64,000 nucleotides of DNA from an uncultured Granulosicoccaceae bacterium (GTDB lineage: Bacteria > Pseudomonadota > Gammaproteobacteria > Granulosicoccales > Granulosicoccaceae). The notes under the pieces are model-generated. The model worked only from the letters and a program-made list of their open reading frames with translations. It ran no database searches and had not been told where the DNA came from. Both the position numbers and the translations under genes were made by a program. The DNA lies in contig CALLOA010000162.1 of assembly GCA_938005265.1 (NCBI GenBank), positions 1 through 64,000 on the forward strand. The letters are read 5' to 3'. Shown here one piece after another: positions 46,349 through 55,175 of the stretch (position 1 is the first letter of the stretch; the number at the start of each line of letters is the position of its first letter).

Positions 46349-47983
46349 TTAACCGCTAGCCTGGCTATTATTTAATAGCCGCTTTTCCAGATCATCAGCA
46401 TATTCAAGCAATTCCTGTCGCAAGGTTTCTTGCCCGCTATTGCTACCACCTGTCGCATGACTTTCTGTCGTGAGCCAACTTTCGTCGTCCAGCTCGGCTC
46501 TAAAGCTTTCCAGAGTTCTGGGGAATGTCGCTTTGTGCTGCTCACTACCGTCATTAAGAAGGTGGCGCCGGCAATACTCAAGCCAGCGTTGTTTCTCGGA
46601 TTTATCAAGTGTTTCCGGAAAGTTTCGAGCACGGTAGCTGAAGAGTCTGCCGGGCGCTCGCAGATCGTGCTGAGTGCCACTCGCAAAGGTGTTTTCATCA
46701 CTCTGATCATCAACACCGTTGACGCGTGGGTCATCAAATTCCTTCAGGTGGAAATCAGCTAGCTGCTGAGGCTGGGACTGGCGAATTTTTTCGAACAAGC
46801 CACGGTCCCTGTCACTGGGAAAAGCGCTCGAGTAGAGACTGGCATCATCGCTTATCGGTGTTGCGAATGAGCGCCCCTGAAAGGCTTTAGCAACAGCGGT
46901 TTGCAGTTGTTGTGCGTCATGCTTGCTCAAATTCATCAGCTCCCTGTGATTTTTCAAACAAGCTTCCACATCAATTCCTAATCGCTCGGCATCTTCGTCT
47001 CTCAAGACGCTGAGCGGCACCAGCACGGGGGTACGATTAAGGTGGATGGTTTTCAGAGGCAATCGTTTTAAGCCCGATTCCTGAAGCGTACTATTACTGC
47101 TGAAAATTCGCGTGCCAATTTTCTCAACTCCCTGATCACCCTGAGTGGCCAGTGCCAGCAGTTCTTCCGCACTGTAATGCAGGTTGTAGGTAATAACGCC
47201 ATTGTTATTGCCGGGGTGTTGTTCAAGTGGTGTGACTATGGCCAGATGGTGAAAGCGTGCCGGTATTTTTCCAGAGATATGTATGACAGGCTCACGCTTT
47301 CTCAAATCGAGCAATTCGCGGCAACTTTGCTTGGATTTGTTCCGGTTTGCAAAGTCGAACAGCTTCGGTTGTTTGTCTCGAATCATTCTGGCCATAGCCA
47401 ATGTAGCACGTACATCTGACAGCGCATCGTGCGCCTGACTGTGCTCAATATTGTTTTCCCTGGTCAGATCTTCCAGGCGATTTGTAGGATGGTATTGACC
47501 CTCTTCATCTAGCCGTTGTGGCCAATTGATACCATCGGGCCGCAGTGCTCGGGTCAGACGAACGATGTCCAGCATATCCCAGCGCGAATTACGATTTTTC
47601 CATTCATGTTCGTAGGGGTCGTAAAAATTGCGATAGCGAGTAAAGCGCGTGAATTCATCGTCAAAGCGAATGCTGTTGTAGCCCACATGGCAGGTGCCCG
47701 GCTCGCCAAGCTGTTCACTGATGAGAGCTATAAACCTGGCTTCGTTCAGGCCCTTTGATTGAACAACCTTCGGGCCGATACCGGTAACTCTGCATGCTCC
47801 CGGGTCTGGCAGGTAATCATCAGTAAGCCGGTTGTAGATAACCAGTGGTTCGCCGATCGGCTCGAGATCCACCGTTGTGCGCAGTCCGGCAAACTGGGAG
47901 GGGCGATCCAGCGCCGGATCGATCCCGAAAGTTTCGTAGTCAAACCAGTAAAAGGTTTCTGCTGGGGGGGTTGAGGCAGTCAA
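46349..47983 (-). CDS. sbcB: exodeoxyribonuclease I
   Basis: A 3'-5' exonuclease that digests single-stranded DNA and assists recombination and mismatch repair. It is 544 aa, slightly longer than E. coli ExoI (475). The DEDD-family catalytic acids are visible: FYWFDYETFG at about 12, YNSIRFDDEFTRF at about 103 and HSQAHDALSDVRATLAMA at about 186. The SH3-like and helical C-terminal domains follow. The only available start is TTG 47983; a stop codon lies in frame two codons upstream. Confidence 0.92.
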   Translation of the reverse strand: MTASTPPAETFYWFDYETFGIDPALDRPSQFAGLRTTVDLEPIGEPLVIYNRLTDDYLPDPGACRVTGIGPKVVQSKGLNEARFIALISEQLGEPGTCHVGYNSIRFDDEFTRFTRYRNFYDPYEHEWKNRNSRWDMLDIVRLTRALRPDGINWPQRLDEEGQYHPTNRLEDLTRENNIEHSQAHDALSDVRATLAMARMIRDKQPKLFDFANRNKSKQSCRELLDLRKREPVIHISGKIPARFHHLAIVTPLEQHPGNNNGVITYNLHYSAEELLALATQGDQGVEKIGTRIFSSNSTLQESGLKRLPLKTIHLNRTPVLVPLSVLRDEDAERLGIDVEACLKNHRELMNLSKHDAQQLQTAVAKAFQGRSFATPISDDASLYSSAFPSDRDRGLFEKIRQSQPQQLADFHLKEFDDPRVNGVDDQSDENTFASGTQHDLRAPGRLFSYRARNFPETLDKSEKQRWLEYCRRHLLNDGSEQHKATFPRTLESFRAELDDESWLTTESHATGGSNSGQETLRQELLEYADDLEKRLLNNSQASG

Positions 47984-48005
47984 TATTTACCGCGACGTCA
48001 CGTCA

Positions 48006-48593
48006 TTACCATGTCAGGTCGTCGGGAATCTGGAAGTCCTTGTAGGTATCATCCTCATCCGACTTTTCACCATTTGCCTCGTTTTGCACAATTGCCCAGT
48101 CCGGATTTAGTGCCAGTATTGGTTCTACCTGGTCCAGCGGTATGAGTTGGGTATTGCCATTCAAGCGGGTAATGACGAGCTCGCCGGCGGACAACTTTTT
48201 GTGTGCCTCGGCATTGACAAAGAGCTGTCTCACCTTTTTGCCAAGAACAAAACTGTAAGCGATATCACCCTTGAATTCCTTCAGTGCCGAGGCTTCAATC
48301 AGTTCTTTGATTGCCGCTTTGATGCGCTTCTTTTCAGCAATGTTCGCAGCATCCTGTTGGGCTTTTGCAGCACCGCTGGCTGCAGACGAGGCTGAGGTAG
48401 ATTGCTGCGCGCGCGAATGTTGACGATTGCTGCCTTTGTTAGCAGCTCGATTGTTAGCAGCTCGATTGCTTGCTTTTTTGCCGCCGTTTTTTTTACTAGC
48501 AGCAGTTTTACCAGCAGCAGTTTTACTCGCAGCAGGACTGCGGGTTTCCTTAAAACCGGCTTTCAGCAATTGATCTTTCAGAGAATCGGACAA
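48006..48593 (-). CDS. DUF2058 (YaiL-like) nucleic-acid-associated protein
   Basis: A 195-aa protein with the family beginning MSDSLKDQLLKAGF, a long Ala/Ser/Lys/Asn-rich linker (about 20-75) and the conserved C-terminal domain (YSFVLGKKVRQLFVNAEAHKKLSAGELVIT). YaiL-type proteins copurify with RNA or ribosomes, but the role is not established. The linker is made of 15-bp-period repeats, including one perfect duplication (48438-48467). The start is TTG 48593 without a good ribosome-binding site, chosen from the conserved N-terminus. Confidence 0.82.
   Translation of the reverse strand: MSDSLKDQLLKAGFKETRSPAASKTAAGKTAASKKNGGKKASNRAANNRAANKGSNRQHSRAQQSTSASSAASGAAKAQQDAANIAEKKRIKAAIKELIEASALKEFKGDIAYSFVLGKKVRQLFVNAEAHKKLSAGELVITRLNGNTQLIPLDQVEPILALNPDWAIVQNEANGEKSDEDDTYKDFQIPDDLTW
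48438..48467 (-). repeat. 15-bp tandem duplication in the DUF2058 gene
   Basis: GTTAGCAGCTCGATT occurs twice with no mismatch, in frame. A second, imperfect 15-bp array of three units lies close by at about 48495-48539. Confidence 0.95.
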
Positions 48594-48679
48594 GATTGTT
48601 AATAGTCAGCCAGGGACACAGGGCAACGCTTCATGGGTTAATTGTAACACTCTGGTAAGCTGTGTGGGAAAAGAGCCGG

Positions 48680-49558
48680 TCAGGCATTTTCCTCTGTTTC
48701 GCCATATTCCAAAAACTGAGCCACAATTCGATCAAATAATTCAGGTTTTTCCGCATGCGGCCAATGCCCGGCACCACCGATTATTTTCACCTTCGCGTTT
48801 GGGAATGACCGCATCACGGTGTCACGGTCAGACTCGCTTAGATAGTCGGAATCTGCGCCCTTGATAAACAGAGTGGGGCCGTCATAGGGTAACTCCAGTT
48901 CTGGGGCGTCAGTTAGTTGTGGGTAGCTGTCGCGAATGCCAGCCAGATTGAACTGCCAGCGGAATCCCGTTCCAGATGGATTGTTTTGTCCGGAGTCTTT
49001 GTTATCACGAACCAGATTTTTCAACAAAAAAGCCCGGGTTGAAGGGTCATCTACCACGTCCGCCAACTGCTGGTCCGCATCACGCCGACTGTTTAACTTT
49101 GCTGTGTCGATCGCGTACAGGGCATCGATAATCGATTGATGGTGAGGTGGGTAAGCTTTGGGTGCGATATCCACCAGTATAAGGCGTGCTATCCGTGTTG
49201 ATTGAATTGAGGCAATTCGCATGGCGACCTTGCCACCCATGGAATGCCCCAGCAAGTCACAGTCAGTGATTTGCAGATGATCCAGTGTCTTGATGACATC
49301 GTCAGCCATCTCGGAATAGCTGGCGCTATTGAGATGCGGACTCTCACCATGGTTGCGAAGATCCATCGCATGAACATCCGAATATTTTGAAAACTGGCGA
49401 ATACGCGCGCCCCAGTTTTCCCAATTGCCGAACAAGCCATGCAGTACCACTAACGTACGGGCTGGCGCGGCTGTTGAGTCTGTAGTTTCGTGATTTTTAA
49501 TCGGGTTGGTTGTTGAGATGCCGCTTTGTGACTTGGTAAAGAGGAGGGTGGCTGTCAT
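48680..49558 (-). CDS. alpha/beta-hydrolase, YbfF-like esterase
   Basis: A protein of about 292 aa from ATG 49558 (MTATLLFTKSQ); a TTG at 49603 gives 307 aa. The oxyanion segment VVLHGLFGNWENW is at about residue 37, the nucleophile Ser in LLGHSMGGKVAMRIA at about 103, an Asp in FIKGADSDYL and the His in GGAGHWPHAEKPELF near the end. This fits the YbfF-type acyl-CoA/short-chain esterases. The substrate is unknown. Confidence 0.85.
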   Translation of the reverse strand: MTATLLFTKSQSGISTTNPIKNHETTDSTAAPARTLVVLHGLFGNWENWGARIRQFSKYSDVHAMDLRNHGESPHLNSASYSEMADDVIKTLDHLQITDCDLLGHSMGGKVAMRIASIQSTRIARLILVDIAPKAYPPHHQSIIDALYAIDTAKLNSRRDADQQLADVVDDPSTRAFLLKNLVRDNKDSGQNNPSGTGFRWQFNLAGIRDSYPQLTDAPELELPYDGPTLFIKGADSDYLSESDRDTVMRSFPNAKVKIIGGAGHWPHAEKPELFDRIVAQFLEYGETEENA

Positions 49559-49656
49559 TTGAGAAGTCTGCAGGAGCAAAGTGGTTAGGGCTATTCTGGA
49601 CAAGTGAGCTGAAAATGGCGGCTGTTTTGAGCGCTGTTGTGGGGTAAACTGCTCAT

Positions 49657-51411
49657 TTGCTGAGCATTTTGAACGTGCAGTCCGATCAGTACAACAATTC
49701 CTTAAAAAAACTGCAAAGAAAGCTTGCTGCGCTGGAGCAGATCGAGCGTGGGCCGCATAGTGGTGGATTGCTTGATGGGAAACGCATCGGCCTCGAAAAG
49801 GAAGGTTTGCGTGTCAACGCAAATGGTGCCCTGGTACTCAGCGATCACCCGAAAGCCCTGGGTTCCGCACTGTGTAATTCCTCCATTACTACCGATTTTT
49901 CAGAAGCTTTGCTGGAATTGGTGACACCCGCTTTGTTGTCTGCGTCTGATGCCTATGATTTTCTTGGCCAGGCACACAAATTTGTCTACCACAATCTGCC
50001 GGAAGAAGAATCAATCTGGAACACCAGCATGCCCTGCGTGCTTGAACAGGGCCACAATATTCGTGTAGCCGATTACGGAAGTTCCAACATTGGTACGATG
50101 AAAAAAGTCTACCGCCATGGCCTCGGTTTGCGTTATGGCAAAGTGATGCAAGCTATAGCTGGTGTGCATTACAACTTTTCGTGGCCAGCACAGCTCTGGC
50201 ACTCTCTGGCAACGCTCGAAGCCGCTGCAACAGACTCCCTGGACCAGGAAACAACGGTATTGGCCGGCGCCTATCTGCAGGCAAGCCAAGAAAGCACGCA
50301 AGACAGAGCTGCCAAAGGGGCATCCAGCCATGCTTATGTCAGTCAGCGTTACATGGCGACTACGCGAAACCTTTTGCGCCATGGTTGGCTTATACCCTTG
50401 TTGTTTGGTGTGTCACCGGCAGTTTGCCGATCTTTCCTGCAGGGTGGTGAACTTTTAGCTGGCATGAAGCTGCACAAAGAAGAAACCTGTTACGAACCTT
50501 TCGCAACATCGCTGAGAATGGGAGATATTGGCTACAACTACAAAAGGGATGCGGCAGCATCTGTCAGTGTGGATTACAGCAGCGTTGAATCGTACACAGG
50601 CGACTTGCAACGTCTCGTCACCACGCCGCATACCGCTTATCGCGAGGCAGGTGTCAGAAATGCCGATGGCGAGTACCAGCAGCTCAACCATAATATTTTG
50701 CAAATCGAGAATGAGTATTACAGTTCGGTGCGCCCCAAGCAGTTAACACTGGAGCGTGAACCGCCTGTGCACGCCATGCGTAAGCGCGGCATTATGTATC
50801 TGGAATTACGCAGCCTTGATGTCTCCGTTTTTGAACCACTGGGTGTGAGTCTTGAACAACTTCATTTTCTCGAAGTTTTTATGCTTTATTCGCTACTGAT
50901 GGATTCCCCTGCGATCGATGATGCGGAAATGAGAATGCTGGCCGACAACCGCAAAAATGTCGCTCACCAGGGTCGTGATCCGGCACTGCAGTTACTCACA
51001 CAGGAGGGTGCCAGGCCACTCAGGGACTGTGCTCATGAGTTGCTGGATGGACTGGATCGGGTTGCTGAGTTTCTGGATGCAGACGCCGTGGATGACGGGA
51101 AATATCAGCGTGCTGTGCAGTCGCAACGTGAGAAAATCAACGATTACAGTAAAACACCTTCTGCATGTTTGCTTGAAAATTTGCTGGAAAACAATTTGTC
51201 CTTCGTCGAGTTCGCAAGCGCGCAATCACTGAAGGCTGCTGAACACTGCAGAGCATTGGAGAAAAATCCAGCTATCTGGTCAGGACTTGAAAAGGCCGTC
51301 ACGCAATCGTTACAGAAGCAACAGGAACTGGAAGCTGCTGATGTCATGAGTTTCGACGACTATCTACAGGAATATCTGAAGCAACTTGAGTCGGGTGATG
51401 AACTTGCCTGA
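49657..51411 (+). CDS. gshA: glutamate-cysteine ligase
   Basis: First enzyme of glutathione synthesis: joins glutamate and cysteine at the gamma-carboxylate using ATP. It is a proteobacterial-type GshA of 584 aa, longer than the E. coli enzyme (518). The N-terminal catalytic block LEKEGLRV is at about 47, TTDFSEALLELVTP at about 78, and IAGVHYNFSW at about 167. The start is TTG 49657 or GTG 49675. Its stop overlaps the start of mobA, so the three genes gshA-mobA-moeA are probably cotranscribed. Confidence 0.93.
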   Translation: MLSILNVQSDQYNNSLKKLQRKLAALEQIERGPHSGGLLDGKRIGLEKEGLRVNANGALVLSDHPKALGSALCNSSITTDFSEALLELVTPALLSASDAYDFLGQAHKFVYHNLPEEESIWNTSMPCVLEQGHNIRVADYGSSNIGTMKKVYRHGLGLRYGKVMQAIAGVHYNFSWPAQLWHSLATLEAAATDSLDQETTVLAGAYLQASQESTQDRAAKGASSHAYVSQRYMATTRNLLRHGWLIPLLFGVSPAVCRSFLQGGELLAGMKLHKEETCYEPFATSLRMGDIGYNYKRDAAASVSVDYSSVESYTGDLQRLVTTPHTAYREAGVRNADGEYQQLNHNILQIENEYYSSVRPKQLTLEREPPVHAMRKRGIMYLELRSLDVSVFEPLGVSLEQLHFLEVFMLYSLLMDSPAIDDAEMRMLADNRKNVAHQGRDPALQLLTQEGARPLRDCAHELLDGLDRVAEFLDADAVDDGKYQRAVQSQREKINDYSKTPSACLLENLLENNLSFVEFASAQSLKAAEHCRALEKNPAIWSGLEKAVTQSLQKQQELEAADVMSFDDYLQEYLKQLESGDELA

Positions 51412-52024
51412 AGAATCTTCAGCACCTGTTTCTTGTGAACACCCGGTGGCCGCGGTTGTTTTGGCCGGTGGTCTGGCGCGCCGTATGGGAGGCGTTGACA
51501 AAGGATTGGTTGAACTAAACGGAAAACCAATGGTTCAATGGGCTTTGCAGCGCATCTTGCCGCAAGTAGATCGTGTGATTATCAATGCCAATCGCAATCT
51601 TGAATCTTATAAAAAATTTGAAGTGCCGGTTGTTGCGGATTCGATTGATGGCCATCTGGGGCCATTGGCTGGTTTACTCACTGCCATGCAGTACTTTGAA
51701 GAGGAATATATCTTCATGTGTCCTTGTGACTCGCCATTCCTTCCGGACACTATGGTGCAGACAATGCTTGATGCTATGCGAGCTGAGTCGGCAGGCATCG
51801 CTGTCGCCACTGATGGCGAGCGGCAACAGCCTGTTTTTCTACTCACGAATAGAAAATGTCAGTCGTCACTTCAAAAATTTCTTGCAGCTGGAGAACGCAA
51901 AATTGATCGTTGGTTTGCCGAGGAAAAGCTCGTAGAGGTTTCATTTGCACACCATGCCGATGCATTCCGCAATATCAATACCGAAGAAGAACTGATGGCT
52001 GTTGAAAAAGAGCTTTCACAATGA
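51398..52024 (+). CDS. mobA: molybdenum cofactor guanylyltransferase MobA
   Basis: Adds GMP to molybdopterin to make the guanine-dinucleotide cofactor. It is about 208 aa from ATG 51398. The GTP-binding motif VLAGGLARRMGGVDKGLVEL is at about 24-45, the Asp of MCPCDSPFL at about 108 binds the metal, and IDRWFAEEKLVEV lies near the end. The gene overlaps gshA by 14 bases and moeA by 4 (ATGA), which suggests coupled translation. Confidence 0.93.
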   Translation: MNLPEESSAPVSCEHPVAAVVLAGGLARRMGGVDKGLVELNGKPMVQWALQRILPQVDRVIINANRNLESYKKFEVPVVADSIDGHLGPLAGLLTAMQYFEEEYIFMCPCDSPFLPDTMVQTMLDAMRAESAGIAVATDGERQQPVFLLTNRKCQSSLQKFLAAGERKIDRWFAEEKLVEVSFAHHADAFRNINTEEELMAVEKELSQ

Positions 52025-53307
52025 TCGAAAAAGCACCATCCTGTGAAGACCCGTCAGACCCAGGGTTGCTTCCAGTAGCAGAAGCTTTGCAACGAATAGA
52101 AAAGGTACTGCCGCAGTCCGCATTTAATCAACCGGAGACCGTGGATCTGAAAGCAGCGCTTGATCGAATACTGGCCAGAGCTGTTCATTCCGCTATTGAC
52201 GTGCCGTCGTATACCAACTCGGCCATGGATGGTTATGCGATTAACAGCAATGATATTCCAACAGCGGCACAGGGAGAAAAAACACTGGTTGTCAAAGGTA
52301 CGGCCTGGGCCGGGCGGCCGTTGCAAGAACCTGTGCTTGCGGGTGAGGCGGCACGTATCATGACCGGCGGCATGATGCCCGAAGGAACTGACACGGTGGT
52401 TATTCAGGAACATGTCAGCGTTCTGGAAGAGGGTACTAAGGTTTGCATTGATGCTACCGTTGAGGTCGGTCGTAATGTTCGTTTCAGTGGTGAAGATGTA
52501 GAGCAGGGGCAAGTTGTATTCGAAGCAGGCGAAAAGCTCGGTCCTGCGCAAATAGGCCAACTTGCATCGCTGGGTATTGCTGAAGTCGATGTCAGCAGGA
52601 AACTCAAAGTTGCCTATTTCAGTACCGGTGATGAATTGCGGTCACTCGATGAGCATGCCGGCCAGACGCTTGCTCCCGGTGAGCTTTTTGACAGTAATCG
52701 CCACTCCATGGCGGCAATGCTTGCACACATGGAGGTTGAAGCGATTGATATGGGAGTGGTGCGGGATAATGAAGAAGATACGCGAGCCGCGTTCACCCGG
52801 GCGGCTGAGATTGCTGATGTGGTAGTGACATCCGGTGGTGTTTCTACCGGCGAAGCTGATTACGTAACCAAGGTTATCCACCAGCTGGGTGATGTTGCCT
52901 TCTGGAAACTTGCCATGCGCCCAGGGCGACCACTGGCTTTTGGCAAGCTGGGTGATGCTGTGTTCTTCGGCTTGCCTGGGAACCCTGTTGCAGTCATGGT
53001 GACTTTCTATGAGTTTGTCAGGCCGGCCTTGCTGCATATGTCGGGGGCCCGTTTGAAACAGACGCCGCTGATGAGTGCAATCTGTCAGAGCAAGCTTAAA
53101 AAATCACCCGGGCGGACCGAATATCAACGAGGCATCGTGTCGCTGGATACACAGGGGCAGTCTGTTGTTAGCACGACGGGCAAACAGGGGGCAGGCCGGA
53201 TAAGCTCGATGTATGCCGCTAACTGCATGATCGTTTTGCCGCCCGGCAGTGGCACGGTTGAACCGGGAGAAAGTGTATTGGTGCAACCGTTTTTCGGGCT
53301 GATCTGA
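52021..53307 (+). CDS. moeA: molybdopterin molybdenumtransferase MoeA (copy 2)
   Basis: A 428-aa MoeA with the same blocks as the copy at 32089: YTNSAMDGYAI at about 62, FSTGDELRSL at about 199, TSGGVSTGEADYVTK at about 272, MRPGRPLAFG and FFGLPGNPVAVMVTF at about 300-330. It is in an ATGA overlap with mobA, so the two enzymes are made together. The two MoeA proteins differ throughout, so they are old paralogues, perhaps for different metals or enzymes. Confidence 0.94.
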   Translation: MIEKAPSCEDPSDPGLLPVAEALQRIEKVLPQSAFNQPETVDLKAALDRILARAVHSAIDVPSYTNSAMDGYAINSNDIPTAAQGEKTLVVKGTAWAGRPLQEPVLAGEAARIMTGGMMPEGTDTVVIQEHVSVLEEGTKVCIDATVEVGRNVRFSGEDVEQGQVVFEAGEKLGPAQIGQLASLGIAEVDVSRKLKVAYFSTGDELRSLDEHAGQTLAPGELFDSNRHSMAAMLAHMEVEAIDMGVVRDNEEDTRAAFTRAAEIADVVVTSGGVSTGEADYVTKVIHQLGDVAFWKLAMRPGRPLAFGKLGDAVFFGLPGNPVAVMVTFYEFVRPALLHMSGARLKQTPLMSAICQSKLKKSPGRTEYQRGIVSLDTQGQSVVSTTGKQGAGRISSMYAANCMIVLPPGSGTVEPGESVLVQPFFGLI

Positions 53308-53314
53308 CTATCGT

Positions 53315-53338
53315 GCTGGATGCTACGCTGGATGCTAT
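53315..53338. repeat. 12-bp tandem duplication after moeA
   Basis: GCTGGATGCTAC is followed by GCTGGATGCTAT, in the 31-base convergent gap between moeA and the P450 gene. Confidence 0.85.
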
Positions 53339-54712
53339 TTACCAGGTGACCTGCAATTCGCGTAAACCACGGAAATGAAAGGAATCTGCAAACTCCGGAG
53401 TTTGTTTTAGTTGTAGATCAGGCATGTTGTGGAATAGTGTTCGCAGGGCAATCCCGATTTCCTGTTGGGCGAGTAAAGCGCCGATACAAAAGTGCGTACC
53501 CGCTCCGAGCGATAAATGCTCCAGAGGTTCTCTTGCCGGGTTGAATACCTGCGGCGAATCGAACATGAGTGGATCATGGTTCGCAGCCCCCAGCAGCAGT
53601 GCGACTTCCTCCCCAGCTTGCAGTTCCAGCGACAGGTTGTTTTGCGCTTGGAAAGTCAGCGGCTGCATGGCGCAACGTTTAAACAGATGTAGGGGTGTAT
53701 CGATTCTCATCAGTTCCTGAACAGTTCTTTTAGCCGTCGCTGTTTGCACGGTTGTGGGTGAGTGACCGTCTTGTTCGAAATAGCTGCCGGGATTGCTTGT
53801 TTGCGTCAACAGTATCCTTACCGCATTGCCTATCTGGTGCACTGTGGCTTCGTGGCCGGCGTTCAATAGCAGCACGATAGTGGAGACAATTTCATCATCG
53901 CTAAGGTAATCGCTCTGATTGGTTTGCTGGTTTTGCAGCAATAATGACAGGAGGTCATCTTTCTCCTTGGCGCTGGCAAGGTTGCCGTTGGCGCTGGCAA
54001 GGTTACCGTTGGCGCTGGCAAGGTTACCGTTGGCGCTGGCAAGGTTACCCTTGGCAGCACGTTTATTGGCGATCAGATCCCGCAGGAATCTGTCAAATTC
54101 GCTGGCAGCCCGGTTCGCTGCGATTTCTTCATCTCTGGTTTGGGTCAGGGTGTAGACACGCACCATGGCATGCGACCATGCCAGCAGTTCAGGGATGGCT
54201 GAATCGGGAGCACCCACCAGCTTTGCAATGACCCCCGCCGCCAGCGGCGCTGCATAACTGCCCAACAATTCCGCTTCGCCCGCAGTGCTTATGTTGGTGA
54301 GCAGTTGTTGCGCCAGTGCTTCAATTTCCGGTACCAGTGCCTGTACCTGTCTATGCGTGAATGCATGGTTCACACAGCGACGCAGGCGCGTGTGTTGCGG
54401 TGGCTCCAGGTTCAACAGGGAATGCCTCTCCAATGCATTGAAGTCTTGCATATGCAGAGCTTCTTGCGGCGCCTGCTCCAACGTGTGAGGCTGTTGATCC
54501 GGTAGTTGCCTGCCAAATCGATTGTCACGCAGTATGCTATTGACATCCGCAAAGCTGCAAAAACACCACAGTTTGTAATCCTGCCAGTAAAACACCGGGT
54601 GCTGACTATGCCAATTGGCGTAGTCCTGATAAGGGAAATTGTAAAAATCGGCGGCATGTGGGTCGCGAAATACCGTGTGTGAATCGGGTATATGGTTGTA
54701 ACTGACCTTCAA
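53339..54712 (-). CDS. cytochrome P450
   Basis: A haem-thiolate monooxygenase of about 457 aa. The haem-binding Cys is in LSLGAGTHFCIGALLA (about residue 409), ExxR is QELMR, and the I-helix oxygen-activation segment is LLNAGHEATVHQIG, as in soluble bacterial CYPs. The substrate cannot be inferred and no ferredoxin partner is adjacent. A loop just before the DDLLSLLL helix carries four tandem copies of GNLASAN from a 21-bp repeat. The TTG at 54712 has GGGAG seven bases upstream; a TTG at 54790 would add 26 residues of no known type. Confidence 0.9.
   Translation of the reverse strand: MKVSYNHIPDSHTVFRDPHAADFYNFPYQDYANWHSQHPVFYWQDYKLWCFCSFADVNSILRDNRFGRQLPDQQPHTLEQAPQEALHMQDFNALERHSLLNLEPPQHTRLRRCVNHAFTHRQVQALVPEIEALAQQLLTNISTAGEAELLGSYAAPLAAGVIAKLVGAPDSAIPELLAWSHAMVRVYTLTQTRDEEIAANRAASEFDRFLRDLIANKRAAKGNLASANGNLASANGNLASANGNLASAKEKDDLLSLLLQNQQTNQSDYLSDDEIVSTIVLLLNAGHEATVHQIGNAVRILLTQTSNPGSYFEQDGHSPTTVQTATAKRTVQELMRIDTPLHLFKRCAMQPLTFQAQNNLSLELQAGEEVALLLGAANHDPLMFDSPQVFNPAREPLEHLSLGAGTHFCIGALLAQQEIGIALRTLFHNMPDLQLKQTPEFADSFHFRGLRELQVTW
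53967..54050 (-). repeat. 21-bp x4 minisatellite inside the P450 gene
   Basis: Four head-to-tail copies of a 21-bp unit (core TTGGCGCTGGCAAGG) differ at only one base in copy 1 and one in copy 4. They are in frame and encode GNLASAN four times (about residues 221-248 of the P450). The near identity implies recent expansion. Confidence 0.97.
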
Positions 54713-55175
54713 GTGTTTACTCCCGGGTCTGTCTGGGTCTCTGGAGGCCTCTAAGGCAAGTGTCAGGGCAACAGCCTTACCGTATGCCAACAGCCGTAGT
54801 AAAAACTACTAAGCTTCCTAACACTACTCAGCCTGGTAACTCTACAGAGCATAGGATCACCGCGCAGTTATTGATCAGAGTTCCGGTCTTCGCCTGAACA
54901 GACTGTCAAATATGGAACTGTTTCACAGAATCCATGATAACGACTCGGTTAACGTACGTGTCTAAGCCCATTGTAGTCCGGTTCAGCTTTGTGGACTGCC
55001 GTGGTGTAGCCTGTCCAGTTCGAGCCGAAGCACTGAACCTGCTTTCAGATTTGCAATGAACGGCAATCATTTATTGGAAATCTGGGGCTAATACTGTTTG
55101 AATGCACACTTCATCTGGTTTTACACCATCCCGAATGAATCGGGAGGCCATTAAAATTTCGGAAACACGCAAGTC
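54713..55175. other. spacer between P450 and response-regulator genes
   Basis: A 463-base divergent region. A 6-bp hairpin TCCCGA-ATGAA-TCGGGA (55129-55145) lies 30 bases before the response-regulator gene. No promoter pair or ORF could be supported. Confidence 0.4.
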
